DNA from: Mycobacterium lentiflavum
GTDB lineage: Bacteria > Actinomycetota > Actinomycetes > Mycobacteriales > Mycobacteriaceae
DNA length: 64,000 bases
NCBI RefSeq assembly: GCF_022374895.2
Contig: NZ_CP092423.2
Location: 2,232,001 to 2,296,000, forward strand
Reading direction: 5' to 3'
Shown here: piece by piece, positions 7,188-15,809 of the stretch
Layout of the letters: the number at the start of each line of letters is the position of its first letter
How positions within the stretch are numbered: the first letter of the stretch is position 1
Notes under the pieces: model-generated
Seen by the model: only the letters and a program-made list of their open reading frames with translations
Databases searched by the model: none
What the model was told of the DNA's origin: nothing
Made by a program: the position numbers and the translations under genes

Positions 7188-8957
7188 GTGCTGCGCAGCC
7201 ACGCCGCTGGTTCACTACGTGATCGCGACGCCGGCCAACAGGTGACGCTGGTCGGGTGGGTGGCTCGCCGCCGCGATCACGGTGGCGTCATCTTCATCGA
7301 CCTGCGGGACGCGTCCGGCATCGCGCAGGTGGTCTTCCGCGCGGCAGACGTGCTGGAACAGGCGCACCGGTTGCGCGCCGAGTTCTGCGTCGCGGTGCAA
7401 GGCGTCGTCGAGATCCGCCCGGAAGGCAACGCCAACGCCGAGATTCCCACCGGCGATGTCGAATTGAACGTCACGTCGTTGACCGTGCTCGGCGAAAGTG
7501 CGCCGCTGCCATTCCAGTTGGACGAGCCGGCGGGCGAGGAGCTGCGGCTCAAGTACCGCTACCTCGACCTGCGCCGCGACGGACCTGCTGCGGCAATTCG
7601 GTTGCGTTCCAAGGTGAATGCCGCCGCTCGCGCGGTGCTGGCGCGTCACGACTTCGTCGAGATCGAGACGCCGACGATCACCCGTTCGACGCCGGAGGGT
7701 GCCCGCGACTTCCTGGTGCCGGCCCGGCTGCACCCCGGATCGTTCTACGCGCTGCCGCAAAGCCCGCAGCTGTTCAAACAGTTGCTGATGGTGGCCGGCA
7801 TGGAGCGCTACTACCAGATCGCGCGCTGCTATCGCGACGAGGATTTCCGTGCCGACCGGCAACCGGAATTCACTCAGCTCGACATGGAGATGAGTTTCGT
7901 CGACGTCGAGGACATCATCGCGATCTCCGAGGAGATCCTGGGCGCGCTGTGGGCCCTGATCGGCTACCAGATCCCGACGCCGATTCCGCGCATCAGTTAC
8001 GCCGAGGCCATGCGACGGTTCGGCTCCGACAAGCCGGACATGCGCTTCGGGCTGGAGCTTGTCGAGTGCACAGAGTTCTTCTCCGACACCACCTTCCGGG
8101 TGTTCCAGGCGCCGTACGTCGGTGCGCTGGTGATGCCCGGCGGGGCGTCGCAGCCGCGCCGGACGCTGGATGGCTGGCAGGAGTGGGCCAAACAGCGCGG
8201 GCACCGCGGGCTGGCCTACGTGCTGGTCGGCGAGGGGGGCGAGCTGAGCGGTCCGGTGGCCAAGAACCTGACCGATGCCGAACGCGACGGACTGGCCGGC
8301 CACGTCGGGGCCAGCCCGGGCGACTGCATCTTCTTCTCCGCCGGGCCGGCGAAGGCGTCGCGGGCCCTGCTGGGTGCGGCCCGCGGCGAGATCGCCCAGC
8401 GGCTCAACCTGATTGAGGCGGGAGCCTGGGCGTTCGTCTGGGTGGTCGACCCGCCGCTGTTCGAACCCGCCGAGGACGCGACCGCCGCCGGTGATGTCGC
8501 CGTCGGGTCCGGCGCCTGGACCGCGGTTCACCACGCGTTCACCTCGCCCAAGCCCGAGTTCGTGGGGGCCCTCGACACCGATCCCGGCGTGGTGCTCGCC
8601 GATGCCTACGACATCGTCTGCAACGGCAACGAGATCGGCGGCGGCTCGATCCGTATCCATCGCCGCGACGTCCAGGAGCGGGTTTTCGCGGTGATGGGTC
8701 TGGACCAGGCGGAAGCCGTGGAGAAGTTCGGATTCCTGTTGGAGGCGTTCACGTTTGGCGCGCCCCCGCACGGCGGTATCGCGTTCGGCTGGGACCGGAT
8801 CAACGCACTGCTGTCCGGGGTGGACTCCATCCGCGAGGTGATTGCCTTCCCGAAGACGGGCGGCGGTGTCGACCCGCTGACCAATGCACCCGCGCCGATC
8901 ACCGCACAGCAGCGCAAGGAATCCGGAATAGATGCCAAACCCAAACAGGTTGACTAG
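7188..8957 (+). CDS. aspS: Aspartyl-tRNA synthetase
   Basis: A 589-residue class II synthetase; M. tuberculosis AspS is close to this length. The GTG start is supported by AAGAGGAG six bases upstream and by the family start LRSHAAGSL; the longer upstream frame is antisense to panE. Visible parts: the OB-fold anticodon-binding domain ([23 protein letters not shown]), motif 2 ([20 protein letters not shown]), the bacterial GAD-type insertion (about residues 275-420), and motif 3 ([10 protein letters not shown]). Mycobacterial AspRS is generally non-discriminating and works with GatCAB to form Asn-tRNA; the sequence alone does not prove that here. Confidence 0.96.
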   Translation: MLRSHAAGSLRDRDAGQQVTLVGWVARRRDHGGVIFIDLRDASGIAQVVFRAADVLEQAHRLRAEFCVAVQGVVEIRPEGNANAEIPTGDVELNVTSLTVLGESAPLPFQLDEPAGEELRLKYRYLDLRRDGPAAAIRLRSKVNAAARAVLARHDFVEIETPTITRSTPEGARDFLVPARLHPGSFYALPQSPQLFKQLLMVAGMERYYQIARCYRDEDFRADRQPEFTQLDMEMSFVDVEDIIAISEEILGALWALIGYQIPTPIPRISYAEAMRRFGSDKPDMRFGLELVECTEFFSDTTFRVFQAPYVGALVMPGGASQPRRTLDGWQEWAKQRGHRGLAYVLVGEGGELSGPVAKNLTDAERDGLAGHVGASPGDCIFFSAGPAKASRALLGAARGEIAQRLNLIEAGAWAFVWVVDPPLFEPAEDATAAGDVAVGSGAWTAVHHAFTSPKPEFVGALDTDPGVVLADAYDIVCNGNEIGGGSIRIHRRDVQERVFAVMGLDQAEAVEKFGFLLEAFTFGAPPHGGIAFGWDRINALLSGVDSIREVIAFPKTGGGVDPLTNAPAPITAQQRKESGIDAKPKQVD

Positions 8958-8970
8958 GCATGCGCGTCGA

Positions 8971-9032
8971 CGACGATGCAGTGGGGGTACCTCCCGCTTG
9001 CGGGGGACGAAGCGATGAGGAGGAGCGGCGCT
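8971..9032. repeat. MIRU-like interspersed element between aspS and the next gene
   Basis: A short spacer with the look of mycobacterial interspersed repetitive units: a GGGGGTACCTCCCGC/GCGGGGGAC inverted segment followed by GAAGCGATGAGGAGGAGCGG. Its 3' end supplies the purine-rich ribosome binding site (GAGGAGGAG) of the downstream gene. Recognition is by resemblance to repeats I remember from mycobacteria; no second copy occurs in the window. Confidence 0.5.
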
Positions 9033-9470
9033 ATGACTGAGGAACAGTTCCCCGACACCGAAACAGTCAAAGCATTCAACAACGCGATCACCGAAGAGTT
9101 CCGCGCTAACGGCGGCAAGGTCGGCGGCCAGTTCGAAGGCGCCGACCTCCTGCTGCTCACCACGACCGGCGCCAAATCCGGGCAGCAGCGGGTATCGCCG
9201 CTGGCGTACTTCACGATCGACGGCAGGCTGATCATCATGGGCTCGTTCGCCGGGTCGCCCAAGGATCCGGCCTGGGTGCACAACCTGCGGGCCAACCCGC
9301 GGGCGCACATCGACCTGGGCACCGATGCGTACGACGTCACCGCACACGAACTGCCGTCCGCGGAGCGCGAGCAGCTGTTCGACAAGGTGGTCGCCGTGGC
9401 GCCGGGCTTCGCCGAATATCAGTCGAAGACCAGCCGGGTCATTCCGCTGTTCGAGTTGCAGCGCAACTGA
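9033..9470 (+). CDS. F420-dependent nitroreductase-like (Ddn / DUF385 family) protein
   Basis: A 145-residue split-barrel flavin/deazaflavin-binding protein. Family marks are LLLLTTTGAKSGQQRVSPLAYF, the glycine-bearing strand SFAGSPKDPAWVHNLRANPRAHIDLG, and the ending FAEYQSKTSRVIPLFEL. Ddn-type proteins reduce quinones or nitro compounds with F420H2; the natural substrate here is unknown. The ATG at 9033 has GAGGAGGAG 7 nt upstream. An in-frame ATG at 9015 would add six residues but lies within the repeat. Probably transcribed with aspS from upstream. Confidence 0.85.
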   Translation: MTEEQFPDTETVKAFNNAITEEFRANGGKVGGQFEGADLLLLTTTGAKSGQQRVSPLAYFTIDGRLIIMGSFAGSPKDPAWVHNLRANPRAHIDLGTDAYDVTAHELPSAEREQLFDKVVAVAPGFAEYQSKTSRVIPLFELQRN

Positions 9471-9480
9471 CACAGCATTG

Positions 9481-9501
9481 CCGCACGCGCCGGCGCTGCG
9501 G
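9481..9501. terminator. GC-rich stem-loop after the Ddn-like gene
   Basis: CCGCA-C-GCGCCGGCGC-TGCGG can fold into a near-perfect GC stem with one bulged C, 10 nt after the stop codon and 13 nt before the next start. There is no U tract, so terminator function is only suggested. Confidence 0.3.
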
Positions 9502-9513
9502 TAAGCAGGCGAG

Positions 9514-10578
9514 ATGAGCACTTCGCTGCTGACGCGGCCGTTCGCGGGTCGAGCCGTCGTCGGGGGTTTCAAACGGGTCCGCGGCGTGTGGTTCTACCTC
9601 GTGCAGACCTCGGTAGCGGCGGGTCTGTCGTGGTACATCGCGCACGACTTGCTGGCCCACCCGCAACCGTTCTTCGCCCCGATCGCCGCGGCGGTGTCAT
9701 TGTCGACCAGCAACGTGCTGCGCGCGCAACGCGCGATCCAGATGATCGTCGGGGTGACCCTGGGTATCGGGACGGGGACCCTGGTGCAGGCGCTGTGCGG
9801 ACCTGGCGCGGTACCCATCACGATCGCGGCGCTGGCCGCGCTGTTGGCCGCGGTCTTCATCGGTCAGGGCTATATCGGCCAGGGGATGATGTTCGCCAAC
9901 CAGACCGTGGTGTCGTCGATTCTGGTACTCGCCCTCTATCGCAGCGGTGTCGGTTGGGAACGCATCTACGACGCGCTGATCGGTGGGGGGCTGGCGATCA
10001 TCGTCGCCACCCTGCTGCTCCCGGCCGACCCGCTCGTCGTGCTGCGCAGCGCGCGCGTCGAGGTGCTGCGCACCCTGCACTCGGTGCTGGACCGCACCGC
10101 CGATCTGGCCCGCGGCCGTGACGTTGCCGCCCGGGACTGGCCGCTGCCGGCCGTCGACGGGGTGCACGAGCAGCTCGGCGGACTCATCCAGGCGCGGGCC
10201 ACAGCTCGTCAGGTCGTGCGATTCGCGCCGCGGCGGTGGGGACTGCGCGGCGCCGTGCAGGCCGCGGATCACCAGGCCTTGCATCTGGCCCTGCTCGCCG
10301 TGTCGGTGCTGCAACTGGCGCGCGTGGTGGTCCCCGCCGTCGACGGCAGCTGCGCCCGGCTCCCGCAACCGGCGGCGGCGGTGCTCGACGATCTCGCGCG
10401 GGCGACGGCCCTCGCCGACTCCGATCCCACGACCGCGACCAGTCATGTCGACGCGGCCCGCCGGCATACGTCGACGCTGCTGGCGAACGCCCGGGAACGA
10501 AGCGATGTGGTGCTGGGCGACGTCGTCCAAGCGTGCGTCGACGACCTGCAGCGAGTGATCGACCTGGGCCAGCGGTAG
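9514..10578 (+). CDS. FUSC / aromatic acid exporter-like membrane protein (Rv2571c-like)
   Basis: A 354-residue membrane protein. Hydrophobic helices fill about residues 25-170 (YLVQTSVAAGLSWYIA, FFAPIAAAVSLS, IGVTLG-type glycine-rich helix, ITIAALAALLAAVFIG, VVSSILVLALY, GGGLAIIVATLLLP), followed by a soluble helical C-terminal half. The FxAPIAAAVSLS segment and the ...GVTLGIGTG helix are typical of FUSC/ArAE-type proteins, which in other bacteria export aromatic acids or other small molecules. Substrate unknown. Convergent with the YjbR gene downstream, with only 6 bp between the stops. Confidence 0.8.
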   Translation: MSTSLLTRPFAGRAVVGGFKRVRGVWFYLVQTSVAAGLSWYIAHDLLAHPQPFFAPIAAAVSLSTSNVLRAQRAIQMIVGVTLGIGTGTLVQALCGPGAVPITIAALAALLAAVFIGQGYIGQGMMFANQTVVSSILVLALYRSGVGWERIYDALIGGGLAIIVATLLLPADPLVVLRSARVEVLRTLHSVLDRTADLARGRDVAARDWPLPAVDGVHEQLGGLIQARATARQVVRFAPRRWGLRGAVQAADHQALHLALLAVSVLQLARVVVPAVDGSCARLPQPAAAVLDDLARATALADSDPTTATSHVDAARRHTSTLLANARERSDVVLGDVVQACVDDLQRVIDLGQR

Positions 10579-10584
10579 GGGTGC

Positions 10585-10974
10585 TCAGATTGAGCCGGTC
10601 AAGTACTCCTGGACCAGCTTCTTGGGCGCGCGCGTCAGCCAGGCCTCAGTGATCAGCTCCTCGAGACCGCGGACGTCGATCTGCGCAAGCTTGACCAGCA
10701 CCGCGGGATAGCCGTCGAAGTGCGGGGTGGTGAAGTAGATGTCCGGCTCCTCGGCGACCAGCGCGAGCTTGACGCCCTCGTCGGACACCCAGACGCCGAG
10801 GATGTCGCCCTCGGGTGCCTGGACGCCGTTGGCCGACAGCGCAGCGCGGTCGGACACGCGCAGCGGTCGCTCCCATGCCAGCAACTTCTTGCCGACCCTC
10901 CAGTCATGCGGCGACTGCTCGCAGGTGAGTGGCAGCTCACCCACGATCCGGGCGACGTCGTCCCAGGTGGCCAC
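10585..10974 (-). CDS. MmcQ/YjbR family protein (Rv2570-like)
   Basis: A 129-residue protein with the CyaY-like YjbR fold: an N-terminal helix (TWDDVARIVGELP), strand pairs with WRVGKKLLAWERPL, VKLALV, YFTTPHFDGYPAVLVKL, and a C-terminal helix ending APKKLVQEYL. Family members are called DNA-binding-like but have no proven function. The GTG at 10974 is used; the nearby ATG at 10978 is in another frame. Transcribed opposite to the FUSC and transglutaminase genes that flank it. Confidence 0.8.
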   Translation of the reverse strand: MATWDDVARIVGELPLTCEQSPHDWRVGKKLLAWERPLRVSDRAALSANGVQAPEGDILGVWVSDEGVKLALVAEEPDIYFTTPHFDGYPAVLVKLAQIDVRGLEELITEAWLTRAPKKLVQEYLTGSI

Positions 10975-11049
10975 GCATCGATTGTGCTCCCGCTATGGTG
11001 CGCATGGAGCCGTATTGGCTATCGGTCGCAGATCCCAGGAGGTCGCTCG

Positions 11050-11982
11050 TTGGCTGCTGTAGCGCAACCCCCGGCCACCCGCCGTCATCGCATCACCCAC
11101 CGCACCGAGTACCGCTACTCGGACGTCGTGACCAGTTCCTACGGTCGCGGCTTTCTCACCCCGCGCGACTCACAGCGCCAGCAGTGCGTGGCGCACCGGC
11201 TGACGATCGATCCGGCCCCTGCCGACAGTTCCACCAGCGTCGACTTCTACGGCAACATCAGCTCCTACTTCCACGTCACCGAGCCGCATTACACCCTGAC
11301 GGTCACCAGCGACTCCATCGTCGACGTCTATCCGGCGCCCCCCGAGCGCTACAGCAACGGGCCGGCGATCCAACCGTGGGAGGCGGCCCGCCCGGCCGGG
11401 CGCCGAGGGGCGCTGGCGACCGAGTTCGCCCTGGACCTGAACCCGCCGGAGATCACCGACGAGGTCCGCGACTACGCGGCACCCAGCTTCGTGCCCGGAC
11501 GCCCGCTGGTCGAGGTGCTGCGTGACCTCGCCTCGCGAATTTTCACCGACTTCACCTACCGGTCTGGCTCGACGACGATTTCCACCGGGGTCAATGAGGT
11601 TCTGGCGGCCCGGGAAGGGGTATGTCAAGACTTTGCGAGGTTGGCGATCGCCTGCCTGCGCGCCAACGGGTTGGCGGCCAGCTACGTGTCCGGTTATCTG
11701 GCCACCGACCCGCCCCCCGGAAAGGAACGAATGATCGGCATCGACGCCACCCACGCCTGGGCCGCGGTGTGGACCCCACAGGAGCCCGGCTTATTCGAAT
11801 GGCTGGGCCTGGATCCCACCAACGACCAGATGGTCGACCAGCGCTACATCATCGTGGGGCGGGGCCGTGACTACGCGGACGTGCCGCCGCTGCGTGGCAT
11901 CATCTACACCGACTCCGAGCGCAGCGTCATCGACGTTGCCGTCGACGTCGTGCCGTTCGAAGGCGACGAACTCTATGCGTGA
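11050..11982 (+). CDS. Transglutaminase-like cysteine protease domain protein (Rv2569c-like)
   Basis: A 310-residue protein. The TTG at 11050 was chosen because a full-consensus AGGAGGT lies 6 nt upstream (11037-11043) and the length fits the roughly 314-residue relative. An N-terminal beta domain (RITHRTEYRYSDVVTSSYGRG) is typical of the bacterial transglutaminase N domain. The catalytic core follows with Cys in REGVCQDFARL, His in IDATHAWAAVW and Asp in LGLDPTND. Such proteins are usually peptidases or amidases rather than true cross-linking enzymes. It overlaps the next gene by 8 nt and belongs to the transglutaminase/ATP-grasp cluster. Confidence 0.88.
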   Translation: MAAVAQPPATRRHRITHRTEYRYSDVVTSSYGRGFLTPRDSQRQQCVAHRLTIDPAPADSSTSVDFYGNISSYFHVTEPHYTLTVTSDSIVDVYPAPPERYSNGPAIQPWEAARPAGRRGALATEFALDLNPPEITDEVRDYAAPSFVPGRPLVEVLRDLASRIFTDFTYRSGSTTISTGVNEVLAAREGVCQDFARLAIACLRANGLAASYVSGYLATDPPPGKERMIGIDATHAWAAVWTPQEPGLFEWLGLDPTNDQMVDQRYIIVGRGRDYADVPPLRGIIYTDSERSVIDVAVDVVPFEGDELYA

Positions 11983-13030
11983 CTTCCACTGCCCCAACTG
12001 CGGCCAGCGCCTGACGTTCGAGAACTCCACCTGCCTGAATTGCAAAAGCGCGCTGGGGTTCTCCCTCGAGCAGATGGCGCTGTTGGTGATCGCCGAGGGC
12101 GATCGCAGCGAGCAGGCCGGCTTCGTGAATGCCGCCGACTATCAGCTGTGCGCCAATCTGCGGCTGGCCGAATGCAATTGGCTGGTCCCCGTCAATACCC
12201 CCCGGCTGCTGTGCGCGTCGTGTGTGCTCACCTCCGAACGGCCCAACGACGCCGACACGTCCGGCCTGGCGGAGTTCGCCGCGGCCGAGGCGGCCAAGCG
12301 CCGGCTGATCGTCGAGCTGCACGAACTGAAGCTGCCGATCATCGGCCGTGATGAGGATCCCGATTACGGGTTGGCCTTCCGGCTGCTGTCCAGTGCGCAC
12401 GAACAGGTGCTGACCGGGCACGAGGACGGCGTCATCACGCTGGATCTGGCCGAGGGCGACGACGTGCACCGCGAGCAGCTGCGGGTCGAGATGGACGAGC
12501 CCTACCGAACCCTGCTCGGGCATTTCCGGCACGAAATCGGTCACTACTACTTCTACCGCTTGATCGATCCGAACAGCGATCACTTGGCCCGCTTCAACGA
12601 GCTATTCGGCGATCCGGACGCCGACTATCAGGAGGCGCTGGACCGGCACTACAGCCAGGGTGCCCCGGATGGCTGGCAGGAGACCTTCGTGTCGTCGTAT
12701 GCGACCATGCACCCGGCCGAGGATTGGGCCGAGACGTTCGCGCACTATCTGCACATCCGCGACACGCTGGACACCTCGGCATGGTGCGGTCTGGCGTCGG
12801 CGTCGGCGACCTTCGACCGGCCGCCGTTGGGCCCCAGCGCTTTTCCCAACATCATCGAGATGTGGCTGCCGTTGTCGTGGTCGCTGAACATGGTCAACCG
12901 GTCGATGGGCCACGACGATTTGTATCCCTTCGTGCTGCCGGTCGCGGTGCTGAACAAGATGCAGTTCATCCACACGGTGATCGAAGATGTGACATCAGCG
13001 GCGAGCGGTCCGGCGGCGGCGATCGCCTAG
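11975..13030 (+). CDS. Zinc-ribbon putative metallopeptidase (Rv2568c-like)
   Basis: A 351-residue protein. It opens with a zinc ribbon (CPNCGQ...CLNCKS, residues 5-24) and has another Cys pair near residue 78 (LLCASC). The metallopeptidase site is HEIGHYYFYRL (HExxH near residue 188), followed by an acidic PAEDWAETFAHYLHIRDTLD segment that could give the third ligand. This is the DZR-plus-peptidase architecture found with transglutaminase and alpha-E/ATP-grasp genes. The ATG lies within the end of the upstream transglutaminase gene (8-nt overlap), so translation is coupled. Substrate unknown; probably cytoplasmic as no signal peptide is present. Confidence 0.85.
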   Translation: MRDFHCPNCGQRLTFENSTCLNCKSALGFSLEQMALLVIAEGDRSEQAGFVNAADYQLCANLRLAECNWLVPVNTPRLLCASCVLTSERPNDADTSGLAEFAAAEAAKRRLIVELHELKLPIIGRDEDPDYGLAFRLLSSAHEQVLTGHEDGVITLDLAEGDDVHREQLRVEMDEPYRTLLGHFRHEIGHYYFYRLIDPNSDHLARFNELFGDPDADYQEALDRHYSQGAPDGWQETFVSSYATMHPAEDWAETFAHYLHIRDTLDTSAWCGLASASATFDRPPLGPSAFPNIIEMWLPLSWSLNMVNRSMGHDDLYPFVLPVAVLNKMQFIHTVIEDVTSAASGPAAAIA

Positions 13031-13070
13031 TACGGCCGGCACCCCGTGAGGTGACAGGACCTACAGCCAG

Positions 13071-14033
13071 CTAGACACCGCGCAGGCGACGGATGCGGTC
13101 GGCGAAGACCCGCCGAGACACCGCGGCGTTCGGGGCCAGTATGTCGAAGACATGTGGGCACCCCGGGTGCACATGCACCTCGGTTGGGACACCGGCGCGA
13201 GCCAGGCGAAGGGCGTAAGCGACGTCCTCGTCGCGGAAGATGTCGAGATCGCCCACGTCGATGTAGGCGGGGGGCAGGAGCGCGAGATCGGTCGCCCGCG
13301 TCGGAGCAGCGTAGGCGTTCACAGCGTCGCTGCCGGAGTGTTCGCCCAGCAAGGCCTGCCACCCGGTGATGTTGTCCTCGTAGCTCCAGATCGCCGTCTG
13401 CGCCAATTCCGGGTCCGGCAGCTTCGTTCGGTCGTCGAGCATCGGGTAGATCAGCAGCTGCAGCGCGATCGGGGGACCGCCGCGGTCACGCGCGATCAAG
13501 CACACCGCGGCACCGAGCCCACCACCGGCGCTGTCTCCCATCACCGCCACCCGCGCCGGATCGACACCGAGTTCGTCGGCATGCGCTGCCAGCCAACACA
13601 GCGCCGCATAGCAGTCCTCGACCGGAACCGGGTGGGGGTATTCCGGGGCGACCCGATAGTCGACGAGCAACACCGGCACGTTGGACTCCGCGACGTAGCG
13701 CGCTGCCAACAAGCCGTAGAGGCCGCCGAATTCGCGCAATCCGACGATCATTCCGCCGCCGTGCAGGTACAGCACCGCGCTGCCGGGGGCCGGTGTTTGC
13801 GTCCCATAGAACCAGCTCAACGCCAGCGCGGCCCCGTCATCGGTGTCGAGTGTGTATCGGCGCACCTCTACCCCGGCGACGCCCGGCAGGGTGGGTACCA
13901 ATTCGGCGAATACCTGGCGGGTGATCGCACGCCGTCCCATCACATCTCCGGCCGGTGGCGGTTCTGAAGCGGCCAGCAGCGCTGGCTGCGCGGTGATCGC
14001 GGCGAGTACCTCGGGGTCGATTTGTAGGGCCAC
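13071..14033 (-). CDS. Alpha/beta hydrolase, hormone-sensitive-lipase (Lip) family
   Basis: A 320-residue esterase/lipase. The oxyanion-hole motif HGGG (YLHGGGMIVG), the nucleophile elbow GDSAGGG, the acid residue region (YIDVGDLDIFRDED) and the catalytic His in CPHVFD are in the order expected for HSL-type carboxylesterases such as the mycobacterial Lip proteins. The expected reaction is hydrolysis of short-chain acyl esters. No signal peptide. It is divergent from the cyclase gene across 150 bp that show no clear operator. It sits in a segment that is not present at this place in the H37Rv order I recall. Confidence 0.88.
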   Translation of the reverse strand: MALQIDPEVLAAITAQPALLAASEPPPAGDVMGRRAITRQVFAELVPTLPGVAGVEVRRYTLDTDDGAALALSWFYGTQTPAPGSAVLYLHGGGMIVGLREFGGLYGLLAARYVAESNVPVLLVDYRVAPEYPHPVPVEDCYAALCWLAAHADELGVDPARVAVMGDSAGGGLGAAVCLIARDRGGPPIALQLLIYPMLDDRTKLPDPELAQTAIWSYEDNITGWQALLGEHSGSDAVNAYAAPTRATDLALLPPAYIDVGDLDIFRDEDVAYALRLARAGVPTEVHVHPGCPHVFDILAPNAAVSRRVFADRIRRLRGV

Positions 14034-14183
14034 TGCTTCGACTCGCTCTCCAGTGCGCTTATCCCCGAAGTGGCGGCCGCGCGCTGGTGGGGGGCGAATC
14101 GCTGGGCTGAGCCGTCAACTCGCAGCGTTGGACTTTCCCAACACGTTCTTAGAGCGGGGCCGGCAAATTAGGCTGACGCCATC

Positions 14184-15788
14184 ATGCGGCACACGAAGAC
14201 GTTGGCGCAACGCTCGGGTCGAGCGCCGGAAGCGGTGACCGGCCACAGCGGTCGGTTGCCAGAGACCCCGGCCTACGGCTCCTGGTTGCTCGGGCACGTC
14301 TCGGACAGTCAACTGCATCGACGCCGACGCACCCAAATTATCTTGGCCCTGCTCATCGTGGCGGCGAACCTGATCGGAATCGGCATCGCCCTGCTGTTGG
14401 TAACCGTCGGCGTCCGCACACCAAGCGTATTCGACGACGCACCGTTATGGATCACGGTCGTTGCCGTTCCGGCTTACTGCGTGCTGGCCATTGTCTTGGG
14501 CACCTATTGGATAACCCGCCGGAGCGTGCTCGCGCTGCGCTGGGCCATCGAGGAAGGCAAACCCAGTTCCGCCGACCAGCGCAACATTTTCCTGGCTCCA
14601 TCGCGGGTGGCGATCGCCCACCTGATTCTCTGGGGAGTCGGGGCCGCGTTGTGTACGGGCCTCTACGGCCTGATCAACCGATTGTTCATTCCACGGTTCC
14701 TCTTTTCCGTGGGCGCTTCCGGCATCTTGGTTGCCACCGGGTGCTTCTTGGTGACGGAATTCGCGCTGCGGCCCCTGGCTGCGCAGGCACTCGCGGCGGG
14801 CCGGCCGCCCCGCCGGATAGCCGCGGGCATCATGGGCCGAATCATCATGGTGTGGCTGCTGGGTTCTGGCGTGCCCGTCGTCGGGATCGCTTTCATGACG
14901 ATCGTCCAGACGTCGATGCGAAACCTCACCGAAACCCAGTTCGAGTTCAGAGTGCTGATCGTGTCGGTGGCGACGCTGGTCTTCGGTTTCGCCTTGATGT
15001 GGATCCTGGCCTGGACGACCGCAACGCCGGTGCGGGTGGTGTGCGCGGCGCTAGAGCGCGTCGAGCGTGGCAATCTGCGCGGCGACCTGGTGGTGTTCGA
15101 CGGGACCGAACTCGGCGAACTACAAAGTGGTTTCAACACGATGGTCGCCGGCCTGCGGGAACGCGAACGCCTGCGCGACATTTTCGGCCGCCACGTGGGG
15201 CGCGAAGTCGCCGCGGCCGCCGAACGCGAGCGACCGCAGCTGGGCGGGGAGGAACGTCACGTCGCGGTCATATTCGTCGACATCATCGGGTCGACGCGGT
15301 TGGTGACCAGCCAACCTCCGGCCAAAGTGGTCGCATTGCTCAACCGGTTCTTCTCCATCATCGTCGAGGAAGTGGACCGCCATCGCGGGCTGGTCAACAA
15401 ATTCGAGGGCGACGCGTCGCTGGCCATCTTCGGCGCCCCGAACCGCCTGGACTCGCCCGAGACCGAGGCGCTCGTCGCCGCGCGGACCATTGCCGACCGG
15501 CTGGCCGACGAACTACCCGAGTGTCGGGCGGGCATCGGTGTGGCGGCGGGCCAGGTTATCGCCGGCAATGTCGGCGCGCGAGAGCGGTTTGAATACACCG
15601 TGATCGGCGAGCCGGTCAACCAGGCGGCCCGATTGTGCGAACTGGCGAAAACCTATCCGCGCCGATTGCTCGCTTCGTCGGAAGCGCTGCGCGCGGCGAG
15701 CGAAACCGAATGCGCCCGTTGGTCTTTGGGTGAGACGGTGACACTTCGCGGATACGACCAGCCCACCCAGTTGGCCACGGCCCGGTGA
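14184..15788 (+). CDS. Membrane class III adenylate/guanylate cyclase with HAMP domain
   Basis: A 534-residue receptor-type cyclase of the Rv1318c/Rv3645 kind. Six hydrophobic helices precede residue 285. A HAMP domain follows (TATPVRVVCAALERVERGNL, about 285-340). The C-terminal cyclase domain has the metal-binding Asp in FVDIIGST and the second in KFEGDASLAIFG, the purine-selecting Lys just before FEGD, and the transition-state Asn/Arg in GEPVNQAARL. The second purine-selecting position (seven before that Asn) is Thr instead of the usual Asp, as in several mycobacterial HAMP cyclases. Product is probably cAMP. The signal sensed is unknown. Confidence 0.9.
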   Translation: MRHTKTLAQRSGRAPEAVTGHSGRLPETPAYGSWLLGHVSDSQLHRRRRTQIILALLIVAANLIGIGIALLLVTVGVRTPSVFDDAPLWITVVAVPAYCVLAIVLGTYWITRRSVLALRWAIEEGKPSSADQRNIFLAPSRVAIAHLILWGVGAALCTGLYGLINRLFIPRFLFSVGASGILVATGCFLVTEFALRPLAAQALAAGRPPRRIAAGIMGRIIMVWLLGSGVPVVGIAFMTIVQTSMRNLTETQFEFRVLIVSVATLVFGFALMWILAWTTATPVRVVCAALERVERGNLRGDLVVFDGTELGELQSGFNTMVAGLRERERLRDIFGRHVGREVAAAAERERPQLGGEERHVAVIFVDIIGSTRLVTSQPPAKVVALLNRFFSIIVEEVDRHRGLVNKFEGDASLAIFGAPNRLDSPETEALVAARTIADRLADELPECRAGIGVAAGQVIAGNVGARERFEYTVIGEPVNQAARLCELAKTYPRRLLASSEALRAASETECARWSLGETVTLRGYDQPTQLATAR

Positions 15789-15809
15789 GGCCGCTTCGAG
15801 GGCTGGTGG

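Noticed and set aside
7215..9572. A 785-codon minus-strand open frame across aspS
   Set aside because: It is the antisense shadow of aspS and the next gene, produced by GC-rich codon bias. It has a low-complexity, Arg/Gly/His-rich sequence with no family resemblance.
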